Below, piece by piece: positions 52,001-60,124 of a stretch of DNA of 64,000 nucleotides; position 1 is the stretch's first letter, and every line of letters starts with the position of its first letter. Below the pieces are notes generated by a model. That model did no database searches. It was not told the DNA's origin and saw nothing but the letters and a program-made list of their open reading frames with translations. The translations under genes and the position numbers were made by a program. Origin of the DNA: Streptomyces sp. NBC_00572 (GTDB lineage Bacteria; Actinomycetota; Actinomycetes; Streptomycetales; Streptomycetaceae); the NCBI RefSeq assembly GCF_026341815.1, contig NZ_JAPENX010000001.1, positions 5,704,001 through 5,768,000 on the forward strand. The letters run 5' to 3'.

Positions 52001-53388
52001 GCGATGCGCCGGCCCACGGACTCGGCGTTCGCCCCGACGAGGGCGACGGTGTCCTCGCCGAGGGGCGCGCAGTGCGGCAGCCAGTGCACCCAGGACCAGC
52101 GGTCGGCGCCCGTGCTGCCGGACAGTACGCAGATCCGCAGGTCGGAGGGGCTGTGCAGGACGGCGACCTGGGCGATCAGCCAGCGTGCGAGCGGCTCGGC
52201 GGCGGTGCCGCCGGCGATGCCCATGACCCCGTACGCGCGCAGCGGGACGGTGACGGGCACGGCGTAGGTGGTGCGGTCGATCCTGCGGCGGTGTTCCGGC
52301 TCGGAGGGATCCTGGAGCTCCACGAGGGCGGGCCGGTCCGCGGCGCCCAGGCGCATCAGCAGGAAGTCGTCGTCGCGCCAGCGGCGCTCCCACAGGCGCT
52401 GGCGCGGTCCGGTGGCGATCAGCAGGGCGGCGGCCGGGTCGGGGGCGGCGAGTCGGCGGGCCCGCTGTTCGGCGAGGACCGCCTCGGTGACGTCGTCCTC
52501 CAGGGCGGCCTTCCGCTCCTCGTACTCCTTGAGCTGTTCCTCGTGGCTCTCCTTGCCGCGGCGCTTGTTGGAGAGCTGGGAGATGATGGCGATCACCGGG
52601 GAGAGCAGGCCGAAGACCAGGAACCTGGGGTTGTTGAAGATGGCGACCGAGACGGCGGCCATCAGCAGGGGGGCGAAGATCAGGGTGAGTTGGAGCTTGT
52701 TGCGGGCGGGCTTCCCGGGTGGGACGGGGAGCTGGAAGCGGTTGGCGACCGGCGGGGGAAGGAGCCGGGGCGGCCGGTTGTAGTCGAGGCCGACGCCGTC
52801 GTCGGAGGACTGGAGCGCGGCGTCGGGACGGGAGGGTTCGGTGAGTTCGAGCAGGACGGGGCCGACGGTGAGGACGTCTCCGAGGGGCCACGCGGTCCAG
52901 TCGCGCACTTCGGTCCCGTCGCGGGTGACGCGGTCCTGTTCCGCGGCCCGCACGGTCGCGGTGCCGTCGGCGAGGACCTTCAGGCGGGCCGCGGTCCCGG
53001 CGAGCCCTTCGGCCCTCAGCCGGATGCGGCAGGTCGTGGCCGAGCCGATCTCGTAGTCGCCGGGCGGGAGCCGGAACACCGTTCCCGCGTCGGACCCTCC
53101 GACGCCCCGCAGTTCCACCACGCCGTCGGGTTCGGGACCCGGCTCGGGTGCGGGTGCTCCGAGGGACAGCAGGGTGCCGGCGCGCAGGTCGGTCGCGGCC
53201 ATGGGCTGGTCGGCGGGGAGCCGGGTGGCTCCCCGGTAGAGGACGGGCCGCTCCCCCGAGGTGCCACCGCGCAGGCGCCGGTGGAGGTGTTCGGCGAGTT
53301 CGCCCGCCGGGGACTCGGGGTCGGCCTCGATCATGATGTCCGCGGTCTGGCCCTGTTCCGGGTCGACGGCGGTGACGGTCAGGCGCAT
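49012..53388 (-). CDS. eccC: Type VII secretion FtsK/SpoIIIE-type ATPase with FHA domain (EccC/EssC-like)
   Basis: 1458 residues in one chain. The N-terminus has a ubiquitin-like and an FHA-like domain (DYEIGSATTCRIRLRAEG), then two membrane helices (LTLIFAPLLMAAVSVAIF and FLVFGLLSPVIAIISQL), then three FtsK-type ATPase domains. Walker A of domain 1 is GTTGSGKSE (about residue 648) with LVLVIDEFASM as Walker B and is canonical. Domains 2 and 3 have GSPRSGRSQ and GPPRSGRST (about 984 and 1277), with Arg for Lys, so probably do not hydrolyse ATP, as in EccC proteins. FHA plus single chain resembles EssC. Read from the WXG100 gene promoter across a strong hairpin. Confidence 0.95.
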   Translation of the reverse strand: MRLTVTAVDPEQGQTADIMIEADPESPAGELAEHLHRRLRGGTSGERPVLYRGATRLPADQPMAATDLRAGTLLSLGAPAPEPGPEPDGVVELRGVGGSDAGTVFRLPPGDYEIGSATTCRIRLRAEGLAGTAARLKVLADGTATVRAAEQDRVTRDGTEVRDWTAWPLGDVLTVGPVLLELTEPSRPDAALQSSDDGVGLDYNRPPRLLPPPVANRFQLPVPPGKPARNKLQLTLIFAPLLMAAVSVAIFNNPRFLVFGLLSPVIAIISQLSNKRRGKESHEEQLKEYEERKAALEDDVTEAVLAEQRARRLAAPDPAAALLIATGPRQRLWERRWRDDDFLLMRLGAADRPALVELQDPSEPEHRRRIDRTTYAVPVTVPLRAYGVMGIAGGTAAEPLARWLIAQVAVLHSPSDLRICVLSGSTGADRWSWVHWLPHCAPLGEDTVALVGANAESVGRRIAELTAVVAARRQAGERAPRGGAAGEPDILVVLDGARRLRSLPGVVQLLREGPAVGVYALCVDDEARLLPEECRAVAVAGPEWLRVEQDTADPVDEVRMDAPSRAWCVGVARALAPIRDVGDETQENLLPASARLLDVLGLEPPTPDAVAARWVISGRGTRAVLGEGVDGPFAVDLSTDGPHALIAGTTGSGKSELLQSLVASLAVANRPDELNFVLIDYKGGSAFAECEDLPHTVGMVTDLDTHLVERALVSLGAELKRREHILAEAGAKDIEDYTDKRTRRPELAPMARLVLVIDEFASMVRELPDFVSGLVNIAQRGRSLGIHLVLATQRPSGAVTADIRANTNLRIALRTTDTSESRDIIDAPDSGQLSPRTPGRAHARLGHAALLPFQTGRIGGRRLDEATTGEDRPAPVLTELHWEGLGDPMPRPPAREDAFQPVTDLSVLVAAVRGAAEQLAVPPARRPWLPPLPAALTLADLPPLPEAEHGRLAPVAYGIVDVPTEQARRPLTLDLDRAGHLYVIGSPRSGRSQTLRTLAAALAETHGSADVHLYGLDCGNGALQALTPLPHCGAVVDRTQVERVVRLLNRLGAEIGRRRDLLGRQGVADLTELRRILPEEERPSHIVLFVDRFEAFERDFSGYDQGSVMDAMTLLLREGAGAGIHVVATGDRILGQNRFSSHTEDKLVLRLNERSDYSMVGLNSRSVPEDLPAGRGVLAKDGNSVQTALIPGSDNGGAGQARALGTLADRLRERDGDVTAARRPFRVDVLPDELDFVEALARRPRDVSPLWAMIGVGGDELSALGTDLSQVPSFVVAGPPRSGRSTLLLTMAKSLTSLGTKIVVIAPRTSPLRRLAGRPGVVEVFTDVDLAVADFRTALGKVDTPAGAILVDDAEMMINSELDHDFVALARGSAGDGWGLIVAGNNEALLGGIGGWQAVVRRNRCGALLAPRAIGDGELVGARLPRGLLGQDSEPGRAHLQLGDGRFTTVRVPATTVD

Positions 53389-53438
53389 CGTCGGTGCTCC
53401 TTGGGCGCGGTGGTCACCAGGGGTGGGGGTGGGGCGAG

Positions 53439-53482
53439 CCGGCCGGGCCGGTCCGGGAGGGGGCCCGGTCCGGCCCGGCCGG
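53439..53482 (-). terminator. Intercistronic hairpin between WXG100 and eccC genes
   Basis: 19-bp stem with a single mismatch (arms 53439-53457 and 53464-53482), 6-nt loop. It would make eccC mRNA less abundant than WXG100 mRNA, either as attenuator or 3'-end protection. Confidence 0.7.
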
Positions 53483-53495
53483 TGCCGGTGCGGGG

Positions 53496-53792
53496 TCAGC
53501 CCCGGAGGCTGGCACCCATGTCGCTGTCGAACTGGGTCATGCCCTCGCCGTACTTCTTGATGTACTCCGAGATGCCCGTGAGGCCCTCGGTGACCTTGCC
53601 GTAGTTGCTCGTGTACTCCTCGACGAACGGCCTGAAGTCGCGCTGGGCGGAGGGCGTGTTGTAGCCGTCGGCCGTGAGGGCGTCCAGGTCCGTCTTGATC
53701 TTGTTGAGCTGGGCGACCGCGATGTCGTACTCGTTCATGGTCTGCTGTGCGGCGGACGCGGTCTTCTCGTCGTTGACGATGTAGTCGGCCAT
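53496..53792 (-). CDS. WXG100-family secreted protein
   Basis: 98 residues, two helices (ASAAQQTMNEYDIAVAQLNKI and the second from FRPFVEEYTSNYGKV to GEGMTQFDSD) separated by a turn DGYNTPS in place of WxG. Typical ESAT-6-like size with a C-terminal GASLRG. ATG 53792 after GGGAGA; a TGAACC-N16-CGT promoter is 60 nt upstream. Likely substrate or structural partner of the ATPase encoded downstream. Confidence 0.8.
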   Translation of the reverse strand: MADYIVNDEKTASAAQQTMNEYDIAVAQLNKIKTDLDALTADGYNTPSAQRDFRPFVEEYTSNYGKVTEGLTGISEYIKKYGEGMTQFDSDMGASLRG

Positions 53793-53852
53793 GGGTGTTC
53801 TCCCGTTTCCCGTCGGATGGTGTGGAGCTGGGTCGCGTGGTCCCGCGCCCTC

Positions 53853-53880
53853 TAAACGGAGGGTTCGGGAATTCGGTTCA
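53853..53880 (-). promoter_or_regulatory. ECF promoter (WXG100-eccC), overlapping the stop of the giant gene
   Basis: TGAACC - 16 nt - CGTTTA on the minus strand. The TGA of the -35 hexamer is the stop codon (53880-53878) of the upstream 2028-residue gene. Confidence 0.8.
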
Positions 53881-56800
53881 GACCTTGATGGGGGCTTCTT
53901 CCGGCGGATTGGCCAGCTCGGTGTCCTGCGTGGCGTTGAGACCTCCCAGGGTTTTCTGGGGAAGGGAGGCGAGAGGGACCTCGGGGCCCTTGGTCTTGAA
54001 TCCGTAGTCGTTCTCGATCTTCTTTCCGGCCAGGGAATTGCCGACGCCGTAACCGAGTTTGATGCCCGCGTTCTCCAGCGCGGTCTGGGGGTCGGTACCC
54101 TTGGCGCCGACCTCGTACCCGACGCTCACGGCCTGGCCCACGGCGCCCTTGATGATGCTGGTGAGGGCCTCGTAGCCGTACTCGTGGAGGCTGGTGACCG
54201 AGGTGGGGCCACCGGTGTTGGCGTGGTAGTCGTGGATCGGTGTGTGCTGTTCGTTGTACGAGCCCGCCGCGTCGAGCTTGGTGAGGGTCGTGCCGCCGGC
54301 GTCGGTGACCTCGACGGCGCCGTTGTTCTTGAGGTCGACGTGGAACGTGGCCGGCTGGCCGTTCTGGCCGGTGGTGGTGACGGTGCCCGTCACGCCGTCC
54401 GGGGTGACGGTGAACGTGGTGGTCTCGCCCGCGGCGGTGCCGGTGAAGGTCGCGGTTCCGTCGGGGTTCTGGGTGATGGTCGTGCCCCCGGCCGGGTCGG
54501 TCGTGGTGGCGGTGCCGTTGTTGACGGTGGTGGTCGGGCCGGCGCCGCCGGGCGGGGTGACGACGGGCTGGGTTCCCGGCCCGCCGGTGACGGTGGTGCC
54601 GTCGCTGAGGGTGACCTGCTGGGGTCCGCCGGGCTGGGCCGGTGCGGCCACGCCCGGCCCTCCGAGGGTGCCGTCCGGGCCGATGGCGACCTTGTCGTTC
54701 GGGCCGTTGCCGCCGCCCGCGACGGAGACCTCGAAGGCGCCGCCGCCGGTGGCCTTCACGTCGAAGGGGCCGCCGTGGACGGTGCTGCCGCCCGTGCCGC
54801 CGACCGGGACGTCCAGGCTCGGGCCGCCGTTTCCGGCGCCTGTCACCGTGAAGGTCTCGGGGCCTGGTGCGGGGGCCGGGTCGAGCGGGTTGTGGGGGCC
54901 GTCGATGACGCCCGCCTTCTGGCCCGCGGTGCCGGCGTTCTCCACGTCTCCCGGGCTCTTGGAGACGGTGGTGGTGCCGGTGCCGACGGTGGTGCCGCCG
55001 CCGTAGAAGCCGTCGTGGTGCAGGGTGGGTCCGCCGCCCGGTGTGGGCACGGTGATGCCGCTGTTGCCGTCGCCGCCCACGGTGCTGATGGAGGTCTGCC
55101 CGGGGCCGTTGCCGAGGGGGTTGCCCGCGGTGTCGATCGGCGTGTGGGTGGCGGGGTCGAGGTGGGTGCCGGAGGGGCCGAGGCCGGTGACGCCGCCGGG
55201 GGCGAAGGTGCCGGAGGCGGGTCCGTACGTGACGGAGAACTCGCCCTCGGGGCCGCCCTGGTTCGGTCCGTGGACGACGGTGCTGCCGGGCTCGGACACC
55301 GGATCGGCGCCATGCGTGGTGATGGTGGGACCGTTCGGGCCGTTGGACAGGGTGTTCTGGCCGCCCGTCATCTCCGGGGAGCCGAACAGGCCCCAGCCCT
55401 CCTGCTGCGGGGTGTTCACCGTCACCTGGGTGTGGGTCGCGGTGATGGCGGCGTCGCTCGGCGAGTTGTGGACGGTCAACTGCCCGGTGCCGTCGATGGT
55501 GTGGCCGACGCCGGACTCGTGGTGGATCGTGGTGGTGGTCGGGCCGTTCCCGTCGTTGCCGAGGGTGGTCGTGACGCCGTTCGACTCGTACGTGACGGTC
55601 TGGCCGTCCGTACTCAGCGTGGCGCCGTTGCCGTTGGTGACCGTGGTGGGTGCCGGTGCCGCCACCGGGCCGATGCCGCCGGGCGCGGGGGCGGGGCGCG
55701 GCGGGACCTGGACGCCGGAGCCGTCGGGGTTCTGTGTGGTGATCGTCCCGTCGGGGCCGGAGGAGACGGTGGTGATGCCACCGCCCGCCGGCTGGTGGGT
55801 GAAGGTGGCCTCACCGTTCGGGCCCGTGGTGGTGGTGACGCCCTGGCTGTCGATGCCGTTCGCCCCGACGTCGGCCTGAGCCCCGCCCGCGGTGGTGTCG
55901 GTGAGCGTGGCCACGGGGGTGTTGCCCGCTCCGGTGCCGGCGGTGACGGTGACGGGGCCGCTGGTGGCGGTGCCGGTGTGGTCCACTCCGAACGCGCCGC
56001 CGTTGTCGGTCGCGGTCGTGCCGTTCGGCCCGTGGGTGACGGTGGTGTGGGGGCCCGCCGGAGCCTGGGTGGTGACGCTGCCGTCCTGGTGGACGGTGGC
56101 GCCCGCGGTGCCGGTGCCGCCGACGGACGTCTGGGCGCCGTCTCCGGTGAGGGTGGAGGTGCTGCCGCCGGAGGTGGTGACCTGGGTCGGACCGTTCGCG
56201 GTGGCCGGGGCGACGGTGACGGACGGGGGCTGTCCCTGCTGCCCGACCGTGGTGGGCCCGTCGGCGCTCGTGGTGACGGAGGTGCCGCCCTGGCTGATCG
56301 TGGTGGCGCCGCCCGGAGTCTGGTCGACGTGGACGGGGTTGAGGGTGCCCACGGATCCGGTGGTGCCGTTCGGGCCGTGTCCCGCCTGGAGGGGACCTGA
56401 GGAGACGGCCGTGCCGTCGGTGCCGACCGTGACCGTGGTGCCGCTGCCCGCGCCGCCGACCGTGACGGTCTGACTGCCGGGCCCGGCGGGCGCCGACTTG
56501 GTGACGGTGCCGTCGGCGTGGACGCTGGTGGTGCTGCCGTCGGCGGTGGTGACCTGCGCGGGGGTGGTGCCGGTGGGTCCGTCGACGGTGACCGCCGCGG
56601 GCTGTCCCTGGGGGCCTGCCGTGGTGGGTCCGCCGGCGCTCGTGGTGACGGTGGTGCCGCCCTGGCTGACGGTCGTGACGCCGCCCGGGCCCTGGTGCAG
56701 CTGCACCGGGTTCGGACCGCCGCCGATCGTGCCGGTGACGCCGGCCGGGCCGTGACTGGCCTGGACGGGGCCGGAGCTGACGGTCGTGGTGCCGTTGGCG

Positions 56801-59800
56801 ATGGTGACGGTGGTGCCGTTGCTTCCGTGGACGGTGACGCTGTGGCCGCCCGTCCCGTCGACGGAGATCGTGGTGTTGCCGACGTCCACGGCGCTGCCGG
56901 GGGCCGGCTGCGGGACCGCCGGTGCCACCGGGTTGCCCTGGGCGTCGGTGGCGGTGAAGGTGCCGTCGGGGGCGACGTGGATCTCCTGGCCTCCGTGCGC
57001 GATGCTCGCCGATCCGTCCGGGTCGACCGTGGTGGAGCCGGCGATGGTGACGCCGTCGGCGCCGTGGCTGATGCCGTCGAGGCTGAACTTCCCGTTCGGG
57101 TTGAGGGAGAGCGACGTCCCGTCCGGTGTGCTGAACGTGATCTCCAGCGGGGAGAACGCGATCGTCCCGCCGCCGCCCGCGGCCGTGCCGCCACCGGCGC
57201 CGTCGGTCGTGATGCCGCCCGTGGCGAGACCGCCGCCGGGACCGACCGTCACCTGCGGCTGACCGCCCGGCGGGGTCACGTCGAGACCGCCGCCCGGCTT
57301 GGTGACGACCGAACCGCCGTCCGGAGTGGTGAAGGCGACTCCGGCGGGGCCCGGGGCGCCCACCGCGATGTCGCCGTTCGGGCCGACCGTGAGCGGCGGC
57401 TGGCCGCCGGACGGGTTCAGGTCGAAGGTGCCCTGCGGGGTGACCGACAACGACGTCCCGTCCGGTGTCCCGAGCGTGATGTCGGCCGGGGAGAAGGCGA
57501 TCGTCCCGCCCCCGCCGGCGGCCGTGCCGCCACCGGCGCCGTCGGTCGTGATGCCGCCCGTGGCGAGACCGCCGCCGGGACCGACCGTCACCTGCGGCTG
57601 ACCGCCCGGCGGGGTCACGTCCAGGGTGCCGCCGGGGCCGTTGAACTGGACGATGTCGGGGCGGGGACCTCCGGTGTCCACGGTGAAGCCGGTGTGGTCG
57701 AGGGTGGTGACGGGGCCTCCGGGGGTGGTGATGGTCGCGCCGCCCGCCGGGGGGATGCTGGTGGTGACGTTGCCGTCCGTGACGGTGAGCGGCCCGCCCG
57801 CGCCCTGCGGGGGCAGGGTGACGGTCTGGCCGCCACCGTCGCCGTTGGCGACGTTCACTCCGCCGTCGGCGGCCACGGAGACCTGCGTCCCGTCCGGGAG
57901 GGTGACGCCACCGCCGGGTGGGCCCGTGGGCGCGTGGATCGTGGTGTTGCCGAAGTTCACGTCGACGGACCCGTCGGCCGGGTGGTGGAGCGCCACCGGC
58001 TGGCCGCCGCCCGCCGGGTTGTTGAAGACCGAGGTGACGCCGTTCTGGTTGTCGACGTTCACGCCGCCGCCCCCGACCGACGTGGAGCCGCCGTTCTCCG
58101 TCACGGTGACGCCGGTCGGCGTGGTGATCGTGTTGTTGTTCACGGTGAACTCCGGCGTGGGGGCGCCGTCGCCGGGCGAGCTGAACGTCGTCGTGCCCGC
58201 GGCGTCCTTCGAGACGCCGCCGAAGGGGCCCGAGGTCGAGAAGGTGCCGCCGGGGCCCAGCTCCGTGGAGAGCGCGGGCTTCGTCGACGGGGACGGCGCG
58301 AACTCGCCGCCGAAGACGCCTGCGGCCTTCTCCTTGAAGGTCGGGCCCTCGACCGGGGTGGACACCGTGGTCGTGGTGCCGTTCGAGGTGATGGTGTCCC
58401 CGGCCGGGCTCTCGATGGTGTTCGTGCCGTCCACGGTCGTCGAGGTGAAGCCGTCCGGCGTCGTCGTCTTGGTCGACGTCGCGTCGGGGGCCGTCGGCGC
58501 GAAGGGGAGGTCGTCGGCGGGAGGGGCCTCGGCGGCCTTCGGGGCGGGCGGGGTGGTCTTCGTCTCGGTCTTGGCGCCGTCCGGTGTCGTGACCTTCGTC
58601 TTGATCTCGCCCGTGGACGGGTCGGACTTGGTGGTGCCGTTGATGCCGTGGAAGCCGGTCTTCTGTCCCATCCCCTTGGCGTCGACGAACAGGACGTTGG
58701 ACGGCTTGAACTGTCCGTTGGCGACACCCAGGCTCTCCAGGGAGAACGCCTTGCCGATGTTGCTCTTGAATTTGCCTTTGGTGACGAAGGCGTCCTTGAT
58801 GCTGTTGGCGAACTTCGTGCCGCCGAAGACGGTGAGCGCCCCGGCCGTGGCCGCGCCGAGCGCAGCGCCCTTGGCCGCCGACGCGGCGTCGAACTTCTTG
58901 CCGTCGAACACAGCCGTCAGGCCGCTCGCGACGAAGCCCAGGGCGAACTCGGTGCCCGCGTCGATCGTGAACTTGGCACCGAGGGCCAGCGCGGGCGATG
59001 CCTTGAGTCCGATAAGCCCCTTGCCCAGCGGATCGATGATCTTACGGACGAACGTCGAGCTCTTCAGGGCGCCCGTGACCGCCGCGGAAGTCGTCCCGAT
59101 CCCCTTGCCCACCTTGGCCAGGAACGGCGCGAACTTGGCCAGCTTCCCGGCCGCCGCGACGACCTTGCCGAGCCCGCCGAGCAGCACCCCGCCGGGCACG
59201 AGCGTGAGCAGGCCGATGATGATGTCGCCGGCGTCGATCTTCCCTTGTGACACCATGCGGATCACCGACACCGCGAACAGCACCGCGCCCAGGATGAGCC
59301 CCACGACCGGCAGGAACACCGCGACGATCGCGACGAGGATGCCCGCGATGATCTCCACCAGCGGGTTGTCCGCGAGGAAGTCGCCGAACGCCTTCACGAA
59401 GTCCCGTGCCGGAATGGCCTGCTCGGCAGCCTCATCGAGGATGACGGAGGCCTTCCGGGACCCGTCCTCCCGCAGGCGCTGGGCGTCGCGGCCGAGCGCC
59501 ACGGCCGCCGACAGCTGCTCCTTCGCCGCGTCCACCTCGCCCTGCCGCTCCCGCTGAGCCTCGGCCTGCTCCGGTGTCGCGTCGGGAGCGACCGCCGGCA
59601 CCTCCGTACCGGCGGTCCCGGCCACCTCCTGCCCCTGGTCGATCGCCCGGTCCAGCATCGACTGGGCGTCGGTCAGGGTGGTGGCGTACTCGTCGTACGC
59701 GCTCGCGGCCGTACGGAAGGAGTCCCTGGTCTTCTCCAGGAGCCCCGGCAGGTCCTTGCCCACACGCGTCTTCAGGGCGTCCATCGCCTGGCCCTTGCCC

Positions 59801-59964
59801 CGGCGGATCGCCCCGTCGTCGCGCAGCAGGTCGACGGCCTCGCCCGCTCCGTCGCCCAGTTCCCGATACGTCCCGGCCAGGGTCCTGATCGCCTCGGGGT
59901 CTCCCGGGGTGGGATCCTCTCCGAACCCCAGAACCTCCCAGCCCGTGGTGTGCCGACGCGCCAT
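53878..59964 (-). CDS. 2028-residue Gly/Thr/Pro-rich repeat protein, probable type VII substrate or surface fibre
   Basis: N-terminal 190 residues are helical and WXG-like (MARRHTTGWEVLGFGEDPTP, then long coiled segments), resembling type VII substrate heads. Residues about 200-235 form a strong hydrophobic pair (VEIIAGILVAIVAVFLPVVG), followed by more hydrophobic helices to about 330. From about 430 to 1900 the chain is a low-complexity beta-type repeat region built on TVxxGxxTTVSxGG- and TTPDGT-like units, including two identical segments 113 codons apart. The last 120 residues (LHEYGYEALTSIIKGAVGQA) form a distinct globular tail that may be the effector. No signal peptide. ATG 59964 behind GGGAG; own TGAACC-N16-CGT promoter. 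Confidence 0.85.
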   Translation of the reverse strand: MARRHTTGWEVLGFGEDPTPGDPEAIRTLAGTYRELGDGAGEAVDLLRDDGAIRRGKGQAMDALKTRVGKDLPGLLEKTRDSFRTAASAYDEYATTLTDAQSMLDRAIDQGQEVAGTAGTEVPAVAPDATPEQAEAQRERQGEVDAAKEQLSAAVALGRDAQRLREDGSRKASVILDEAAEQAIPARDFVKAFGDFLADNPLVEIIAGILVAIVAVFLPVVGLILGAVLFAVSVIRMVSQGKIDAGDIIIGLLTLVPGGVLLGGLGKVVAAAGKLAKFAPFLAKVGKGIGTTSAAVTGALKSSTFVRKIIDPLGKGLIGLKASPALALGAKFTIDAGTEFALGFVASGLTAVFDGKKFDAASAAKGAALGAATAGALTVFGGTKFANSIKDAFVTKGKFKSNIGKAFSLESLGVANGQFKPSNVLFVDAKGMGQKTGFHGINGTTKSDPSTGEIKTKVTTPDGAKTETKTTPPAPKAAEAPPADDLPFAPTAPDATSTKTTTPDGFTSTTVDGTNTIESPAGDTITSNGTTTTVSTPVEGPTFKEKAAGVFGGEFAPSPSTKPALSTELGPGGTFSTSGPFGGVSKDAAGTTTFSSPGDGAPTPEFTVNNNTITTPTGVTVTENGGSTSVGGGGVNVDNQNGVTSVFNNPAGGGQPVALHHPADGSVDVNFGNTTIHAPTGPPGGGVTLPDGTQVSVAADGGVNVANGDGGGQTVTLPPQGAGGPLTVTDGNVTTSIPPAGGATITTPGGPVTTLDHTGFTVDTGGPRPDIVQFNGPGGTLDVTPPGGQPQVTVGPGGGLATGGITTDGAGGGTAAGGGGTIAFSPADITLGTPDGTSLSVTPQGTFDLNPSGGQPPLTVGPNGDIAVGAPGPAGVAFTTPDGGSVVTKPGGGLDVTPPGGQPQVTVGPGGGLATGGITTDGAGGGTAAGGGGTIAFSPLEITFSTPDGTSLSLNPNGKFSLDGISHGADGVTIAGSTTVDPDGSASIAHGGQEIHVAPDGTFTATDAQGNPVAPAVPQPAPGSAVDVGNTTISVDGTGGHSVTVHGSNGTTVTIANGTTTVSSGPVQASHGPAGVTGTIGGGPNPVQLHQGPGGVTTVSQGGTTVTTSAGGPTTAGPQGQPAAVTVDGPTGTTPAQVTTADGSTTSVHADGTVTKSAPAGPGSQTVTVGGAGSGTTVTVGTDGTAVSSGPLQAGHGPNGTTGSVGTLNPVHVDQTPGGATTISQGGTSVTTSADGPTTVGQQGQPPSVTVAPATANGPTQVTTSGGSTSTLTGDGAQTSVGGTGTAGATVHQDGSVTTQAPAGPHTTVTHGPNGTTATDNGGAFGVDHTGTATSGPVTVTAGTGAGNTPVATLTDTTAGGAQADVGANGIDSQGVTTTTGPNGEATFTHQPAGGGITTVSSGPDGTITTQNPDGSGVQVPPRPAPAPGGIGPVAAPAPTTVTNGNGATLSTDGQTVTYESNGVTTTLGNDGNGPTTTTIHHESGVGHTIDGTGQLTVHNSPSDAAITATHTQVTVNTPQQEGWGLFGSPEMTGGQNTLSNGPNGPTITTHGADPVSEPGSTVVHGPNQGGPEGEFSVTYGPASGTFAPGGVTGLGPSGTHLDPATHTPIDTAGNPLGNGPGQTSISTVGGDGNSGITVPTPGGGPTLHHDGFYGGGTTVGTGTTTVSKSPGDVENAGTAGQKAGVIDGPHNPLDPAPAPGPETFTVTGAGNGGPSLDVPVGGTGGSTVHGGPFDVKATGGGAFEVSVAGGGNGPNDKVAIGPDGTLGGPGVAAPAQPGGPQQVTLSDGTTVTGGPGTQPVVTPPGGAGPTTTVNNGTATTTDPAGGTTITQNPDGTATFTGTAAGETTTFTVTPDGVTGTVTTTGQNGQPATFHVDLKNNGAVEVTDAGGTTLTKLDAAGSYNEQHTPIHDYHANTGGPTSVTSLHEYGYEALTSIIKGAVGQAVSVGYEVGAKGTDPQTALENAGIKLGYGVGNSLAGKKIENDYGFKTKGPEVPLASLPQKTLGGLNATQDTELANPPEEAPIKV
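57181..57282. repeat. 102-bp identical direct repeat, copy 1
   Basis: Identical to 57520-57621; offset 339 bp (113 codons), so in frame inside the repeat protein. The surrounding homology is longer but diverged. Confidence 0.9.
57520..57621. repeat. 102-bp identical direct repeat, copy 2
   Basis: Second copy of the segment encoding DVTPPGGQPQVTVGPGGGLA and onward. Identity at wobble positions too indicates recent duplication or gene conversion. Confidence 0.9.
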
Positions 59965-60002
59965 CTCCCAGCTCCTCCCGGATACGAGCCATTCGGCACC
60001 TC

Positions 60003-60030
60003 CTCACGAGGCGTGCCGCGATTCGGTTCA
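60003..60030 (-). promoter_or_regulatory. ECF promoter (giant repeat protein)
   Basis: TGAACC - 16 nt - CGTGAG on the minus strand, 38 nt before ATG 59964. Confidence 0.8.
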
Positions 60031-60037
60031 GCTCGTT

Positions 60038-60065
60038 TGAACCGACCCGCGGTCAGGTGCGTTTG
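60038..60065 (+). promoter_or_regulatory. ECF promoter (LysM-like membrane protein)
   Basis: TGAACC - 16 nt - CGTTTG. Its -35 hexamer forms a back-to-back dyad with the leftward one: GGTTCA-GCTCGTT-TGAACC (60025-60043). Confidence 0.8.
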
Positions 60066-60124
60066 ACGGCCGACGCGACCAGCGGTGCGCGTCACCAGGC
60101 CCCTGCCGGAGGAGGACGAGAAAG

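Noticed and set aside
53791-59557. Very long plus-strand ORFs (up to about 900 codons) opposite the giant gene
   Set aside because: They are antisense shadows of a GC-rich repeat gene. They lack recognisable domains, while the minus frame has normal streptomycete third-position bias, RBS and promoter.
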